In this document: positions 8,550 to 18,837 of the stretch, piece by piece
How the letters are laid out: each line of letters starts with the position of its first letter
How positions within the stretch are numbered: the first letter of the stretch is position 1
Program-made: the position numbers and the translations under genes
Notes under the pieces: model-generated
Database searches by the model: none
What the model was told of the DNA's origin: nothing
Seen by the model: only the letters and a program-made list of their open reading frames with translations
Source: Firmicutes bacterium UBA4874
GTDB taxonomy: Bacteria; Bacillota; Clostridia; Caldicoprobacterales; DTU083
Direction: 5' to 3'
DNA length: 32,807 nucleotides
Assembly (NCBI GenBank): GCA_002399435.1
Contig: DHDO01000051.1
Location: 5,035-37,841 of the forward strand

Positions 8550-9620
8550 TTGAAAAGGATCGTTTTAACCGGCGGCGGTACGGCAGGCCATGTGACACCC
8601 AATATTGCCCTTTTGCCGGAACTGAGAAAAAGAGGATGGGACATTCATTATATCGGAACGCAAAACGGGATTGAACGGAAACTGATAACGGAAATCCCTT
8701 ATGTGACCTATCACAGCGTGCAGTCCGGCAAGCTGAGAAGATATGCGGATATCAAAAATCTTACCGATCCATTCCGGGTTTTGGCAGGCATCGGACAATC
8801 CATAAATCGGATTCGAAAACTGAAGCCTCAGATTATCTTTTCCAAAGGTGGATTTGTTTCCGTACCAGTTGTTTTGGGAGGGTGGATCAACCGGGTCCCG
8901 GTTATTGTCCATGAGTCCGATATTACGCCGGGCCTTGCCAATCAGATTGCCACCCGGTTTGCAAAGACGGTATGCACCACCTTTCCGGAGACCGTCCAAT
9001 ATTTCAGGGAAGGAAAAGCAATCCATACCGGGACTCCCATCCGACAGGAACTGTTTTTGGGTAACCCGGAAAGGGGCAGAAAACTGTGTGGCTTTACCGG
9101 GGAAAAGCCCACTATCCTGGTCATGGGCGGCAGTCAGGGCGCCGTCTCCATCAATAAGGCGATCCGGGCACTGCTGAGCAGGCTGACCCGCCGCTTCCAG
9201 GTGGTGCATATCTGCGGCAGCGGCAATTTTGATAACGTTCTGGACAGTTATCCGGACTACAGGCAGTTCGAATATGTGAGCGAGGAGCTTCCCGACATTC
9301 TGGCAATGACCGATCTGGTGGTATCCCGGTCCGGAGCCAACTCCATTTATGAGTTCCTTGCCCTGAAAAAACCGGCACTGCTGATCCCTCTTCCCCTAAG
9401 CTCCAGCCGCGGCGATCAGATTGCCAATGCAAAGTCCTTTGTGAAACAGGGCTTCAGCAAAATGCTGGAACAGGAAAATATGACGGAGGACACCCTTTAT
9501 GATCATATCGTGGATCTGTACCTGAACAGGGAAAAGTATATCCGTGCCATGACGGAAAACAATACCGCCGACAGCATAGAAATCATTCTGCAGCAGATTG
9601 ATTCCCTGGCAAAAAAATAG
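8550..9620 (+). CDS. murG: UDP-GlcNAc:lipid I GlcNAc transferase MurG
   Basis: Peripheral membrane glycosyltransferase (GT28) that turns lipid I into lipid II in peptidoglycan synthesis, 356 residues from the chosen start. The N-terminal acceptor-binding domain opens with the glycine-rich loop LTGGGTAGHVTPN. The C-terminal donor domain has VMGGSQGAVSIN and SRSGANSIYEFLALKKPALLIPLP. TTG at 8550 is chosen because GGGGAG at 8535-8540 lies 9 nt upstream and the protein then begins MKRIVLTGGG, as in orthologues. The in-frame ATG at 8541 is directly abutted to that ribosome site. It follows argS by 75 bp, probably in the same transcript, and sits apart from the usual mur cluster. Confidence 0.95.
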   Translation: MKRIVLTGGGTAGHVTPNIALLPELRKRGWDIHYIGTQNGIERKLITEIPYVTYHSVQSGKLRRYADIKNLTDPFRVLAGIGQSINRIRKLKPQIIFSKGGFVSVPVVLGGWINRVPVIVHESDITPGLANQIATRFAKTVCTTFPETVQYFREGKAIHTGTPIRQELFLGNPERGRKLCGFTGEKPTILVMGGSQGAVSINKAIRALLSRLTRRFQVVHICGSGNFDNVLDSYPDYRQFEYVSEELPDILAMTDLVVSRSGANSIYEFLALKKPALLIPLPLSSSRGDQIANAKSFVKQGFSKMLEQENMTEDTLYDHIVDLYLNREKYIRAMTENNTADSIEIILQQIDSLAKK

Positions 9621-9652
9621 GAAAGAGCCGGGCCTGCGCCTTCACTCTTTCC
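9611..9652 (-). terminator. Terminator of the PAP2-glycosyltransferase-gpx operon
   Basis: Read on the minus strand, GGAAAGAG and CTCTTTCC (9645-9652 and 9620-9627) form an 8-bp stem followed by TATTTTTTT (through 9611). On the plus strand the same stem lacks a T tract, so it serves mainly the minus-strand operon ending at 9716. It may also slow transcription leaving murG. Confidence 0.75.
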
Positions 9653-9673
9653 CAAAGCAGTTTCTTCCTAAAG

Positions 9674-9717
9674 TCGTATTTTCCTAGAGTCGTATTTTCC
9701 TGGCATCGTATTTTCCT
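9674..9717. repeat. Three tandem copies of a 16-bp unit
   Basis: TCGTATTTTCCT occurs at 9674-9685, 9690-9701 and 9706-9717, exactly 16 bp apart, with variable 4-bp spacers. The last copy overlaps the stop codon of gpx. A shorter related piece (TTCTTCCTA) precedes the first. Function unknown; it is a micro-satellite-like repeat between convergent genes. Confidence 0.85.
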
Positions 9718-10258
9718 AAAGCAACTTTTCGATGTCTCCCGCAAGGCTCATCGGTTCCACAGGCGATTCATAGCGTGAAACCACATTTCCGCTGCGGTCA
9801 ATCAGAAATTTGGTGAAATTCCATTTGATCTGATTGTCACTAAAACCTTCTTTGTATCGGTTCCTGAGCATGAGCTCAAACGTTTTGTTTTTCAGTCCTT
9901 TTTCAAAGCCCTGGAATTCTTTCTGCGACGTCAGATATTGAAAGAGCGGGATCGCCGTTTCCCCACGGACATCCACTTTCCCGGACAATGGAAAGGTAAC
10001 GCCGTAACGCACCGAGCAAAACTCGGATATCTCCTGGTTGCTCCCCGGCTCCTGTTCCATAAACTGATTACAGGGAAAACCGATGATCGTAAACCCACGC
10101 TCCCTGTAGCTCTGATAGAGCTTTTCCAGTCCCTTATACTGGGGTGTGAATCCACACTTGCTGGCTGTATTGACAATAAGCAGTACTTTTCCCTTGTAAT
10201 CCGACATTCTCACCGGCTGATTCTCTATCGACGTGTACTCAAAATCATAGACAGACAT
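9716..10258 (-). CDS. Glutathione peroxidase family protein (thiol peroxidase)
   Basis: Peroxidase of the GPx superfamily, 180 residues, thioredoxin-like fold. It reduces hydrogen peroxide or lipid hydroperoxides; bacterial Cys-type members generally use thioredoxin rather than glutathione. Catalytic residues are visible: Cys35 in NTASKCGFT, Gln64 in FPCNQF, and Trp145-Asn146 in KWNFTKFL. The active residue is a normal Cys codon, not selenocysteine. The start is ATG at 10258 with AGAAGGAGG upstream. It starts 17 bp after the glycosyltransferase fusion gene and shares its operon, which suggests a link to membrane lipid protection. That link is inference from position. Confidence 0.92.
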   Translation of the reverse strand: MSVYDFEYTSIENQPVRMSDYKGKVLLIVNTASKCGFTPQYKGLEKLYQSYRERGFTIIGFPCNQFMEQEPGSNQEISEFCSVRYGVTFPLSGKVDVRGETAIPLFQYLTSQKEFQGFEKGLKNKTFELMLRNRYKEGFSDNQIKWNFTKFLIDRSGNVVSRYESPVEPMSLAGDIEKLL

Positions 10259-10275
10259 ACTACAATAACCTCCTT

Positions 10276-12042
10276 CTAATGTATTTCACTTTTATCCATA
10301 TCCAAAACACAGGCATCATATGTTTCCGATTGGGAAACCCCGGCCGGACGCTGCATCGTCTTACAGCCATGTTTGACGATGAATTCCACAATCTCCTGAG
10401 CTGCCCGTATATTTCGGAATGTAAGCTGCCTGTCATAGATCTCACGAAGCTTTTTCCCGTTCTGGGCAAGCAGATCCGATATCACATCGGGAACTTTTTG
10501 AGGATCCATACAGACCACTCCCAAATTGTGATGTTGGACATATTCCGGATTTTTCTCTTCCTGTCCTCTCAATGCATCCACAACAATAATAGGTTTGCAC
10601 AGATTCACTGCTTCCATTACCACGTTGGGACTTCCCCGGACAATGAGAATGTCCGCTTCTGTCATGTACCTTTTCATATCTTTCGTGAAACCATGAATTT
10701 GAACACGATGGCCCGGGGTATCCCCAAATTCCTTCTCCAGCCTTTCTTTCAGGGATACCTTGCTCCCTGCCAGAATGGAGATGCGACAGTTGCTGCGATC
10801 CAGAATGTTTCGGATAATACTCATATTCCGTTTGGATCCCTGACTCCCATTCACCAACAGGACAGAAACTCCGTTTTTGGCTATCTGATCAGACTCCCTC
10901 GGAGCAGCAGGGAAAGGTTCACAAAAGTCTTCCCGGACCGGAAAATCAACAAGCTGTAATTTTTCTTCCGGAATCCCCAGGGAGAGCATGGTCCGTTTGG
11001 ACTCCACCGAGGGGCACAAGGTGTAAGCTGACCTTTCGTCCGCCCACATACTGGAAACATTGTCCAAATCGGCAATCAAAGGGATCACCGGGATGTTGAT
11101 ATTTTCCCGCTTCAGAACATTCAAAACTGCACCAATAAAAACAGCATGAACAGGAACAATCATCTCCGGCCTGATTTCTTTCAGCCGGCGGATGAGTTCC
11201 TTTTCTATACTTTTTGTTACAAATGCATTAATGATACGGGGATGACGATTGGCTACCCAATAAAAAAAGCCCCATAATGCGGGAAAATTGACAATAATCG
11301 GATTATAAAGCCGCCCCATCAGATCCATGAACTTCCCTCCGAGGGAAAATCCATCGATCACAGTGATTTTCACTTCCGGATATCGCTTATGGGCCTGCTC
11401 GACCAAGGCCTTTGTGATACTTTTATGACCTTGCCCGGTATCCTCTGCGGAAAGAAATACAATATTGCCGCCTTGCTCATGATCTGCAGCAGTGGTTTTT
11501 CCCTTATACGGGGGACACCCTGAGGTTTTATCCATGTCCATACGATTCTTCCCTTTTTTTTGATTATTTTTCACTCTGTTCCCTTTACTATTCTCAAGAA
11601 ATCGGATGATACGCGGCCGGTTATAACGTTGAATGATGACATATGGAAGATTCAAGCCAAGTGCCAGAAAAATCATAAAAAGTGTTTCCAAAAAACCACT
11701 CCAAATTCCGAAAAGGAAAGAGGACAGAATAATTCCCCAGTGCGTTAACTCTGCGCGGCAGGATTCCAGAAGATATTTTTGTATATGCTTCTCGTCAAAC
11801 GCTGTAATATGCTTTCTGGGGAAAATAGGCTTCAGAAAGTCACTTAGCTCCGGCAGCTCATTTTTCCAGTTTTTTACCTTGAATATCCGCTGATAAACCT
11901 TTCCTCCATCCTCCCATTTTCTTTCCTGATAGAGCCAGTTTTTATAATCCAAAATAAATTCAGGTAATCTCAGGGAGAAAAACGTATTTACAACCGATAA
12001 TAAAATAAAAACAAAAACATTATCGGAAAGTGTCGCTTCCAT
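10276..12042 (-). CDS. CrtO-like acyltransferase fused to MGDG-synthase-like glycosyltransferase
   Basis: A 588-residue two-domain protein. Residues 1-150 resemble CrtO, the acyltransferase that acylates glycosyl-diaponeurosporenoate in staphyloxanthin synthesis: hydrophobic N-terminus, YQERKWEDGGKVYQRIFKVK, ESCRAELTHW (93-102), a hydrophobic hairpin, then IIQRYNRPRIIRFLE. Residues 151-190 are a basic, polar linker. From about 191 comes a glycosyltransferase of the MGDG-synthase/GT28 type with the N-terminal loop LSAEDTGQGHKS and the donor-side motifs VNGSQGSKRN and VRGSPNVVMEA. The start is ATG at 12042, 8 bp after the upstream stop; a longer frame would overlap PAP2 by 100 bp. The linker contains an A8 tract (11554-11561) and an internal ATG (residue 168) with GGGAAG before it, so separate translation of the second domain is possible. 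Substrate unknown; a lipid-linked sugar is likely. Confidence 0.8.
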   Translation of the reverse strand: MEATLSDNVFVFILLSVVNTFFSLRLPEFILDYKNWLYQERKWEDGGKVYQRIFKVKNWKNELPELSDFLKPIFPRKHITAFDEKHIQKYLLESCRAELTHWGIILSSFLFGIWSGFLETLFMIFLALGLNLPYVIIQRYNRPRIIRFLENSKGNRVKNNQKKGKNRMDMDKTSGCPPYKGKTTAADHEQGGNIVFLSAEDTGQGHKSITKALVEQAHKRYPEVKITVIDGFSLGGKFMDLMGRLYNPIIVNFPALWGFFYWVANRHPRIINAFVTKSIEKELIRRLKEIRPEMIVPVHAVFIGAVLNVLKRENINIPVIPLIADLDNVSSMWADERSAYTLCPSVESKRTMLSLGIPEEKLQLVDFPVREDFCEPFPAAPRESDQIAKNGVSVLLVNGSQGSKRNMSIIRNILDRSNCRISILAGSKVSLKERLEKEFGDTPGHRVQIHGFTKDMKRYMTEADILIVRGSPNVVMEAVNLCKPIIVVDALRGQEEKNPEYVQHHNLGVVCMDPQKVPDVISDLLAQNGKKLREIYDRQLTFRNIRAAQEIVEFIVKHGCKTMQRPAGVSQSETYDACVLDMDKSEIH

Positions 12043-12050
12043 TACCCTTA

Positions 12051-12725
12051 TCACCCCTTTATACGAATAGAGCGAGCCCAGCTGCGTCTCTTGATCGCAG
12101 GCAATGCATACAGAGGAATGTAAAGTACCATTCCTGTTACAATCCCCCATCCGACATCCAGAACCGAATGCTGCTTAATAAACACAGTGGACAGGCATAT
12201 GAGGATCGTTAAAATGTGGGATGCAATCCTCCCGTTCTTTATCTTCCGTGCAAAGTCTTCCGAGTGCTGCAGGGCTGCATTCACCGCAATGGAGTTAATC
12301 ACATGCACGCTTGGACATACATTGGTCGGTGTATCCGTGGCATATACCATTTTCACCAGAAGGGAGAAAGGATCCTTTTTGGTAATGACCGGCCTAAGAT
12401 TCTGTGCATTGGGATAAATCATATACACGGTATAGGCAACGGACATCCCGCATGCCAAAAAAACAAGCAGTTTGTAAAAATCCCTTCGGGAATATATCCC
12501 GGTGAATATCACTCCATAGGCAATATATGGAAACCAAATCAAATACGGAACAACGAATTCCTTGACGAAAGGAATCCGGTCATCCAGAACCGCGTGTATG
12601 AAATACTCTGGAACAAGGGCCCTCTCCAAATACTTGAACCATATCAAAATCGGAACTAACAAAAGCAAGCTGTAAAGATGCTTATGCTCCGATAGGAACT
12701 TTCGAAAGTTCCTCATTGTTTTCAC
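12051..12725 (-). CDS. PAP2-family membrane phosphatase
   Basis: Integral membrane phosphatase of the PAP2 superfamily, 224 residues, five or six hydrophobic segments. Conserved catalytic motifs are visible: LRP in the first, CPSVHV with the His in the second (TNVCPSVHVINS), and KQHSVLDVGWGIVTG with the nucleophilic His in the third. Likely substrates are phosphatidic acid, an isoprenoid pyrophosphate or a related lipid phosphate. The start is GTG at 12725 with AAAGGGGG 8 nt upstream. First gene of the operon; its stop lies 8 bp before the acyltransferase-glycosyltransferase gene. Making diacylglycerol or a polyprenyl phosphate for that enzyme is a reasonable inference. Confidence 0.9.
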   Translation of the reverse strand: MKTMRNFRKFLSEHKHLYSLLLLVPILIWFKYLERALVPEYFIHAVLDDRIPFVKEFVVPYLIWFPYIAYGVIFTGIYSRRDFYKLLVFLACGMSVAYTVYMIYPNAQNLRPVITKKDPFSLLVKMVYATDTPTNVCPSVHVINSIAVNAALQHSEDFARKIKNGRIASHILTILICLSTVFIKQHSVLDVGWGIVTGMVLYIPLYALPAIKRRSWARSIRIKG

Positions 12726-12763
12726 AAAATGATCCCCCTTTACATCATCCCTCCGGGAAGTTT

Positions 12764-12792
12764 CCTTGCCCGGCCAAAGCTAACCGGCAAGG
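12764..12792. repeat. Inverted repeat in the PAP2 operon leader
   Basis: CCTTGCC (12764-12770) and GGCAAGG (12786-12792) form a perfect 7-bp inverted repeat around 15 bp, immediately downstream of the predicted -10 on the minus strand. It could be an operator or a transcript-leader hairpin. No regulator is identifiable nearby. Confidence 0.5.
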
Positions 12793-12794
12793 TT

Positions 12795-12821
12795 ACTATA
12801 TATTATATATATATCTGTCAA
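12795..12821 (-). promoter_or_regulatory. Promoter of the PAP2-glycosyltransferase-gpx operon
   Basis: On the minus strand there is a consensus -35 TTGACA (12816-12821) and TATAGT (12795-12800) 15 bp further on. Other AT-rich hexamers give spacings of 16-17, so the exact -10 is uncertain. It lies 70 bp before the PAP2 start codon. Confidence 0.55.
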
Positions 12822-13049
12822 TTTGCGCAATGATGCATCCATCTTCTGTGCCGAAAGATGGTCGAGGAATAGCCCGTATTTCAGGGAAAACTTCTCTTTT
12901 TCATTGTTTTTATTCTATATCCTCTACCGACTCCCATATTAAGCATAAAATTCGATAACTATTTCAATAATCCTTCGAAACAAAAGTCTTTCCGGAAAAA
13001 AATTGCTTTTGAAAAATCATTCTGATTTCGACGACTATTAACAATTTTC

Positions 13050-13158
13050 TGTGAATAAATACAAGTTATCCACAAGCTGCGTCGGGATTTCTTCATATTT
13101 TAAATTCATCCCCATACTTATCCACATTATCCACAACCAAACTGGCGCTTTTTCCACA
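13050..13158. promoter_or_regulatory. Cluster of DnaA boxes outside the main origin
   Basis: Three perfect TTATCCACA boxes lie at 13066-13074, 13118-13126 and 13127-13135, the last two end to end. TTTTCCACA lies at 13150-13158, and a reverse-strand TTATTCACA at 13050-13058. All fall in a gene-free AT-rich stretch of about 500 bp (12726-13230) between the PAP2 operon and the gene downstream of gyrA. The cluster is about 10 kb left of the main origin. Roles could be titration of DnaA, an accessory origin element or DnaA control of a neighbour. Nothing else recognisable lies in the stretch apart from the PAP2 promoter region. Confidence 0.75.
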
Positions 13159-13230
13159 TGTTTGCCACTGTTTCTCCATTTATAAACAAATAATGAACTC
13201 ATTTGCAAATATAAAACAGTAACCACTGCT

Positions 13231-13719
13231 TTACAACTCTCCAACATTCTGAAACCGGCGAATAAACTCCTTCAACCCTTCTGCGTCGATCCGGTCAAAC
13301 CGGCTTTTCTCCGGACTGTCAATATCCAGGACTCCCGTCAGACAGTTCTTTTCCTGAATGGGAAGCACAATCTCTGATCGGGAGGAGGAATCACAGGAAA
13401 TATGACCGGAAAATTGTCGGACATCCTCCACAATCTGTATTTCCCTTTTCTCCGCCGCAGTACCGCAGACCCCTTTCCCCATGGGAATACGAATACACGC
13501 CGGCTGCCCCTGAAAGGGGCCCAGGACAAGCTCCCTGGACTGATACCGATAAAACCCCGCCCAGTTGATATCCGGCAGAAACTGATACAGCAGGGCGGCT
13601 GCATTGGCCATCTTTGCGATCTCATCCGTTTCTCCGTCCAGCAAACCGGATAAACAGGTATTCAAGTCTTCATAAATCTTTTTTTTGCTGTCCGCAACTG
13701 ATTCCGATACTCCTGACAT
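13231..13719 (-). CDS. Free methionine-(R)-sulfoxide reductase (GAF domain)
   Basis: Single GAF-domain enzyme of 162 residues that reduces free methionine-R-sulfoxide in the cytoplasm (fRMsr/MsrC, YtsP family). The three family cysteines are present with the usual spacing: Cys75, Cys85 (KGVCGTAA) and Cys109 (GHISCDSSSRSEIVLPI). The gaps of 10 and 24 residues match the Cys84/94/118 arrangement of the E. coli enzyme. The FLPDINWAGFYRY segment is also characteristic. ATG start at 13719 with GGAG 9 nt before. It follows gyrA on the same strand by 114 bp but is separated from it by a long inverted repeat. Confidence 0.9.
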   Translation of the reverse strand: MSGVSESVADSKKKIYEDLNTCLSGLLDGETDEIAKMANAAALLYQFLPDINWAGFYRYQSRELVLGPFQGQPACIRIPMGKGVCGTAAEKREIQIVEDVRQFSGHISCDSSSRSEIVLPIQEKNCLTGVLDIDSPEKSRFDRIDAEGLKEFIRRFQNVGEL

Positions 13720-13764
13720 ATCATGTGACTCCCGTTCATCCTATATTATTATCTGCCTGCACCC

Positions 13765-13807
13765 GGCGGGATCAGCCGGATGTATCCTGAATCCAGCTGA
13801 TCCCGCC
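13765..13807 (-). terminator. Inverted repeat after gyrA, possible terminator
   Basis: GGCGGGATCAGC (13765-13776) and GCTGATCCCGCC (13796-13807) form a perfect 12-bp stem around a 19-nt loop, just after the gyrA stop on the minus strand. It lacks a U tract (GGGTGCAGG follows), so it may be a weak or factor-dependent terminator, or a transcript-stabilising hairpin. Confidence 0.45.
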
Positions 13808-13833
13808 ATGGAATCCGGCTCTTTTATTCCCCG

Positions 13834-16518
13834 TCATTCCGAATCAGGGGTATCCTTCTTTCCGTCATTTTTCTCTTCTTCGGTATTTTCCTCTTCTCCG
13901 GTATTGTCCTCTTCCCCGGCGTCCGGATCCTGTGCTCGATCCAACAGCCGTTTCAGGGAGTCGTCCTTTTCCCCGCTGAACGGCATCTGTGGTCCGGACT
14001 GCGCCTCCTGGGAAGAATCCGTTTCCCCTGTCCTGTTTCCACTGTCCTCATCGGCAGGACTTTCTTCCTCTTCGTCCTCTTCCTCGCTCTTCTTTGCTTT
14101 GGCAACGGATACAATGAAATCCCCTTCCTCCACCCTCATCAGGGTGACTCCCTGGGTATTCCGGCTCAATTGGGATATTTCATCTGTTCCAATCCGGATG
14201 ATGACGCCTTCCGAATTGATCATGATCAGATCCTCTTCCCCGGAAACGACCTTCATCGCTGCCAGTTTTCCGGTTTTTTCGGTAATATGCATGGTAAGGA
14301 TGCCCTTGCCGCCCCTGGTTTGAATGCGATATTCCTCCGCGGGGGTTCGCTTTCCAAATCCGTTTTCGCTGATCGTCAGAACATCCGCATCTTCCCTTAT
14401 GCGCTCCGTATCAATGACATAATCCCCATCGCTTAATTCCATGCCTTTTACACCCATGGCGGATCTTCCCATGGACCGGACATCCTGCTCCGAATAGCGG
14501 ACTGAGAAACCTTCATGGGAAGCCATGATGATCTCCTGATTTCCATCCGTCAGCAAAGTACGGATCAGCTCGTCTCCTTCCCTGAGGGATATGGCAATGA
14601 TCCCGCCCTTCCGGATATTTTTAAAATCACTGAGGGGAGTCTTTTTCACCAGTCCGTTTCGGGTCGCCATGAACAGATACCGATCCTCCACAAAATCCTC
14701 TTCCTTTAAGGGAATAAAGGCCTGAATCCGCTCTCCGGGGGTCAGCTGCAATAGGTTGATAATGGCAGTCCCTTTGGCCTGACGTCCGGATTCGGGAATC
14801 TCGTAGGCTTTCATGGAATATACCTTTCCCATGGAGGTAAAAAACAAAAGGGATTGATGGGTCGAGGTGATAAAAAGATCCTCCACAAAGTCCTCTTCCC
14901 TGGTGTGCAGACCGGTAATCCCCTTTCCGCCTCTTCGTTGGCTCTTATAGGTACGAAGCGGTGTTCGCTTGACGTAACCATAATGGGTCAGTGTGATCAC
15001 AACGTCATGTTCGTCAATCAGATCCTCCATGTCTATTTCATCATCTGCCGCAACGATCTCCGTCCTTCTCGGATCATTGTATTTGTCCTTGACTTCCAGC
15101 AGCTCCTTCTTGATAATGCCAAGCAGCAGATGCTCATCGCTCAATACATCCTTCAGATGCTTTACCGTCTTTTCCAGCTCCGCATATTCTTCATCTATTT
15201 TTTCCCGCTCCAGCCCGGTCAGCCTCTGGAGACGCATATCCAGGATAGCCTGTGCCTGCTTCTCCGACAGGTTGAAATTCGTGATCAGACCTTCTTTTGC
15301 AGTCTGCGCGGTCCGGGAGCCGCGAATCAGGGAAATGACTGCGTCAATATGATCCAGGGCAATGATCAGGCCTTCCAGGATATGGGCCCGGGCCTCGGCT
15401 TTGTCCAGGTCATACCGGGTCCTCCGGGTGACGACATTCTTTTGATGATCAATATACCGTGACAGGATTTCCTTGATATTCATAACCTTGGGCTGTTTCT
15501 GGTCATCGATCAGGGCAAGCATGATCACGCCAAAAGTATCCTGCAGCTGGGTATGCTTGAAGAGATAATTCAATATGATATTCGGATTGACATCCTTTTT
15601 GATCTCAATGACAATGGACATGCCATTGCGGTCGGACTCATCCCGGATGTCGGATATCCCCGTCACCCTTTTTTCCTTGACCAGGTCGGCAATCTTTTCA
15701 ATCAGTCTCGCTTTATTGACCTGGTAGGGAATCTCATGTACCAGTATGCGGGATCGGTTATTGGGCATTTCCTCAATTTCGGTTTTGGCACGGACCACTA
15801 TGCGTCCCCGGCCGGTCCGATAGGCCTGACGAATCCCTTCCTTGCCCAGAATCAGGCCGCCGGTGGGAAAATCGGGACCTTTGATATATTGGGTAATGTC
15901 ATCCAGATCCGCATCCGGATGATCCATCAAAGCGATGGTCCCGTCAATCACCTCTCCCAGATTATGGGGAGGAATGTTGGTGGCCATCCCCACTGCGATG
16001 CCGGAGGAACCATTGACCAGCAAATTCGGAAATCTTGCGGGCAGCACCACCGGCTCCTTCAGGGACTCATCGAAATTCGGCATGAAATCGACGGTTTCCT
16101 TTCGGATATCCTTCAGCATTTCCTCCGTGATTTTTGCCATTCTTGCTTCCGTATAACGCATGGCAGCCGGGGAATCCCCGTCCACGGATCCGAAATTTCC
16201 ATGGCCGTCCACCAGAGGGTAGCGAATGGAAAAGTCCTGTGCAAACCGTACCATGGCTTCGTAAACCGCACTGTCCCCATGGGGATGATATTTGCCCAGC
16301 ACATCACCGACAATCCTTGCTGATTTTTTATAGGGCTTATCGGCCGTCAGCCCCAGCTCATTCATGGAATACAGAATGCGCCGGTGCACCGGTTTCAACC
16401 CGTCCCTTACATCAGGAAGTGCCCGCCCCACAATGACGCTCATGGCGTAATCAATATAGGACTTTTTCATTTCCTCTTCCAGATTTACATCTATGATTCT
16501 TTTTTCCAACGGTTCCAT
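13834..16518 (-). CDS. gyrA: DNA gyrase subunit A
   Basis: Breakage-reunion subunit of the A2B2 gyrase that introduces negative supercoils, 894 residues. The N-terminal winged-helix/tower part contains [17 protein letters not shown] and the catalytic Tyr122 in AAMRYTEAR. Numbering equals E. coli here, with Ser83 and Glu87 in the quinolone-determining region, the usual drug-sensitive states in Gram-positives. The C-terminal beta-pinwheel carries the GyrA box QRRGGKG. From about residue 808 the protein ends in an 85-90 residue tail dominated by Glu, Asp, Ser and Gly. Start is ATG with AAAGGGG 10 nt upstream. It lies 48 bp after gyrB, in the same operon. Confidence 0.98.
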   Translation of the reverse strand: MEPLEKRIIDVNLEEEMKKSYIDYAMSVIVGRALPDVRDGLKPVHRRILYSMNELGLTADKPYKKSARIVGDVLGKYHPHGDSAVYEAMVRFAQDFSIRYPLVDGHGNFGSVDGDSPAAMRYTEARMAKITEEMLKDIRKETVDFMPNFDESLKEPVVLPARFPNLLVNGSSGIAVGMATNIPPHNLGEVIDGTIALMDHPDADLDDITQYIKGPDFPTGGLILGKEGIRQAYRTGRGRIVVRAKTEIEEMPNNRSRILVHEIPYQVNKARLIEKIADLVKEKRVTGISDIRDESDRNGMSIVIEIKKDVNPNIILNYLFKHTQLQDTFGVIMLALIDDQKQPKVMNIKEILSRYIDHQKNVVTRRTRYDLDKAEARAHILEGLIIALDHIDAVISLIRGSRTAQTAKEGLITNFNLSEKQAQAILDMRLQRLTGLEREKIDEEYAELEKTVKHLKDVLSDEHLLLGIIKKELLEVKDKYNDPRRTEIVAADDEIDMEDLIDEHDVVITLTHYGYVKRTPLRTYKSQRRGGKGITGLHTREEDFVEDLFITSTHQSLLFFTSMGKVYSMKAYEIPESGRQAKGTAIINLLQLTPGERIQAFIPLKEEDFVEDRYLFMATRNGLVKKTPLSDFKNIRKGGIIAISLREGDELIRTLLTDGNQEIIMASHEGFSVRYSEQDVRSMGRSAMGVKGMELSDGDYVIDTERIREDADVLTISENGFGKRTPAEEYRIQTRGGKGILTMHITEKTGKLAAMKVVSGEEDLIMINSEGVIIRIGTDEISQLSRNTQGVTLMRVEEGDFIVSVAKAKKSEEEDEEEESPADEDSGNRTGETDSSQEAQSGPQMPFSGEKDDSLKRLLDRAQDPDAGEEDNTGEEENTEEEKNDGKKDTPDSE

Positions 16519-16566
16519 ACCAGTTATTCCCCTTTATCGTAAAATCCGTGCTGCCGCCCGGCACTC

Positions 16567-18776
<2,210 letters not shown>

Positions 18777-18804
18777 TCATCCTTCCTTTTGATTCCACCC
18801 TTCC

Positions 18805-18833
18805 ATTATACCCTATTTTACACCTGAATAAAA
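18805..18833 (-). promoter_or_regulatory. Possible internal promoter for remB-gyrB-gyrA
   Basis: A perfect TATAAT lies on the minus strand at 18805-18810, in the 61-bp gap between recF and remB. The hexamer 17 bp upstream (TTTTAT, 18828-18833) is a poor -35. A separate gyrase promoter would make physiological sense, but sequence support is only moderate. Confidence 0.4.
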
Positions 18834-18837
18834 GGGC

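Noticed and set aside
12043..12150. Longer start of the acyltransferase-glycosyltransferase gene
   Set aside because: It would overlap the PAP2 gene by about 100 bp, and the CrtO-like homology begins after the ATG at 12042.
12716..12958. Open frame of 80 codons on the plus strand
   Set aside because: Composition is not protein-like, it overlaps the PAP2 start and promoter, and no ribosome site precedes it.
13038..13247. Open frame of 69 codons on the minus strand
   Set aside because: It lies over the DnaA-box cluster, overlaps the 3' end of the methionine sulfoxide reductase gene, and has no recognisable domain.
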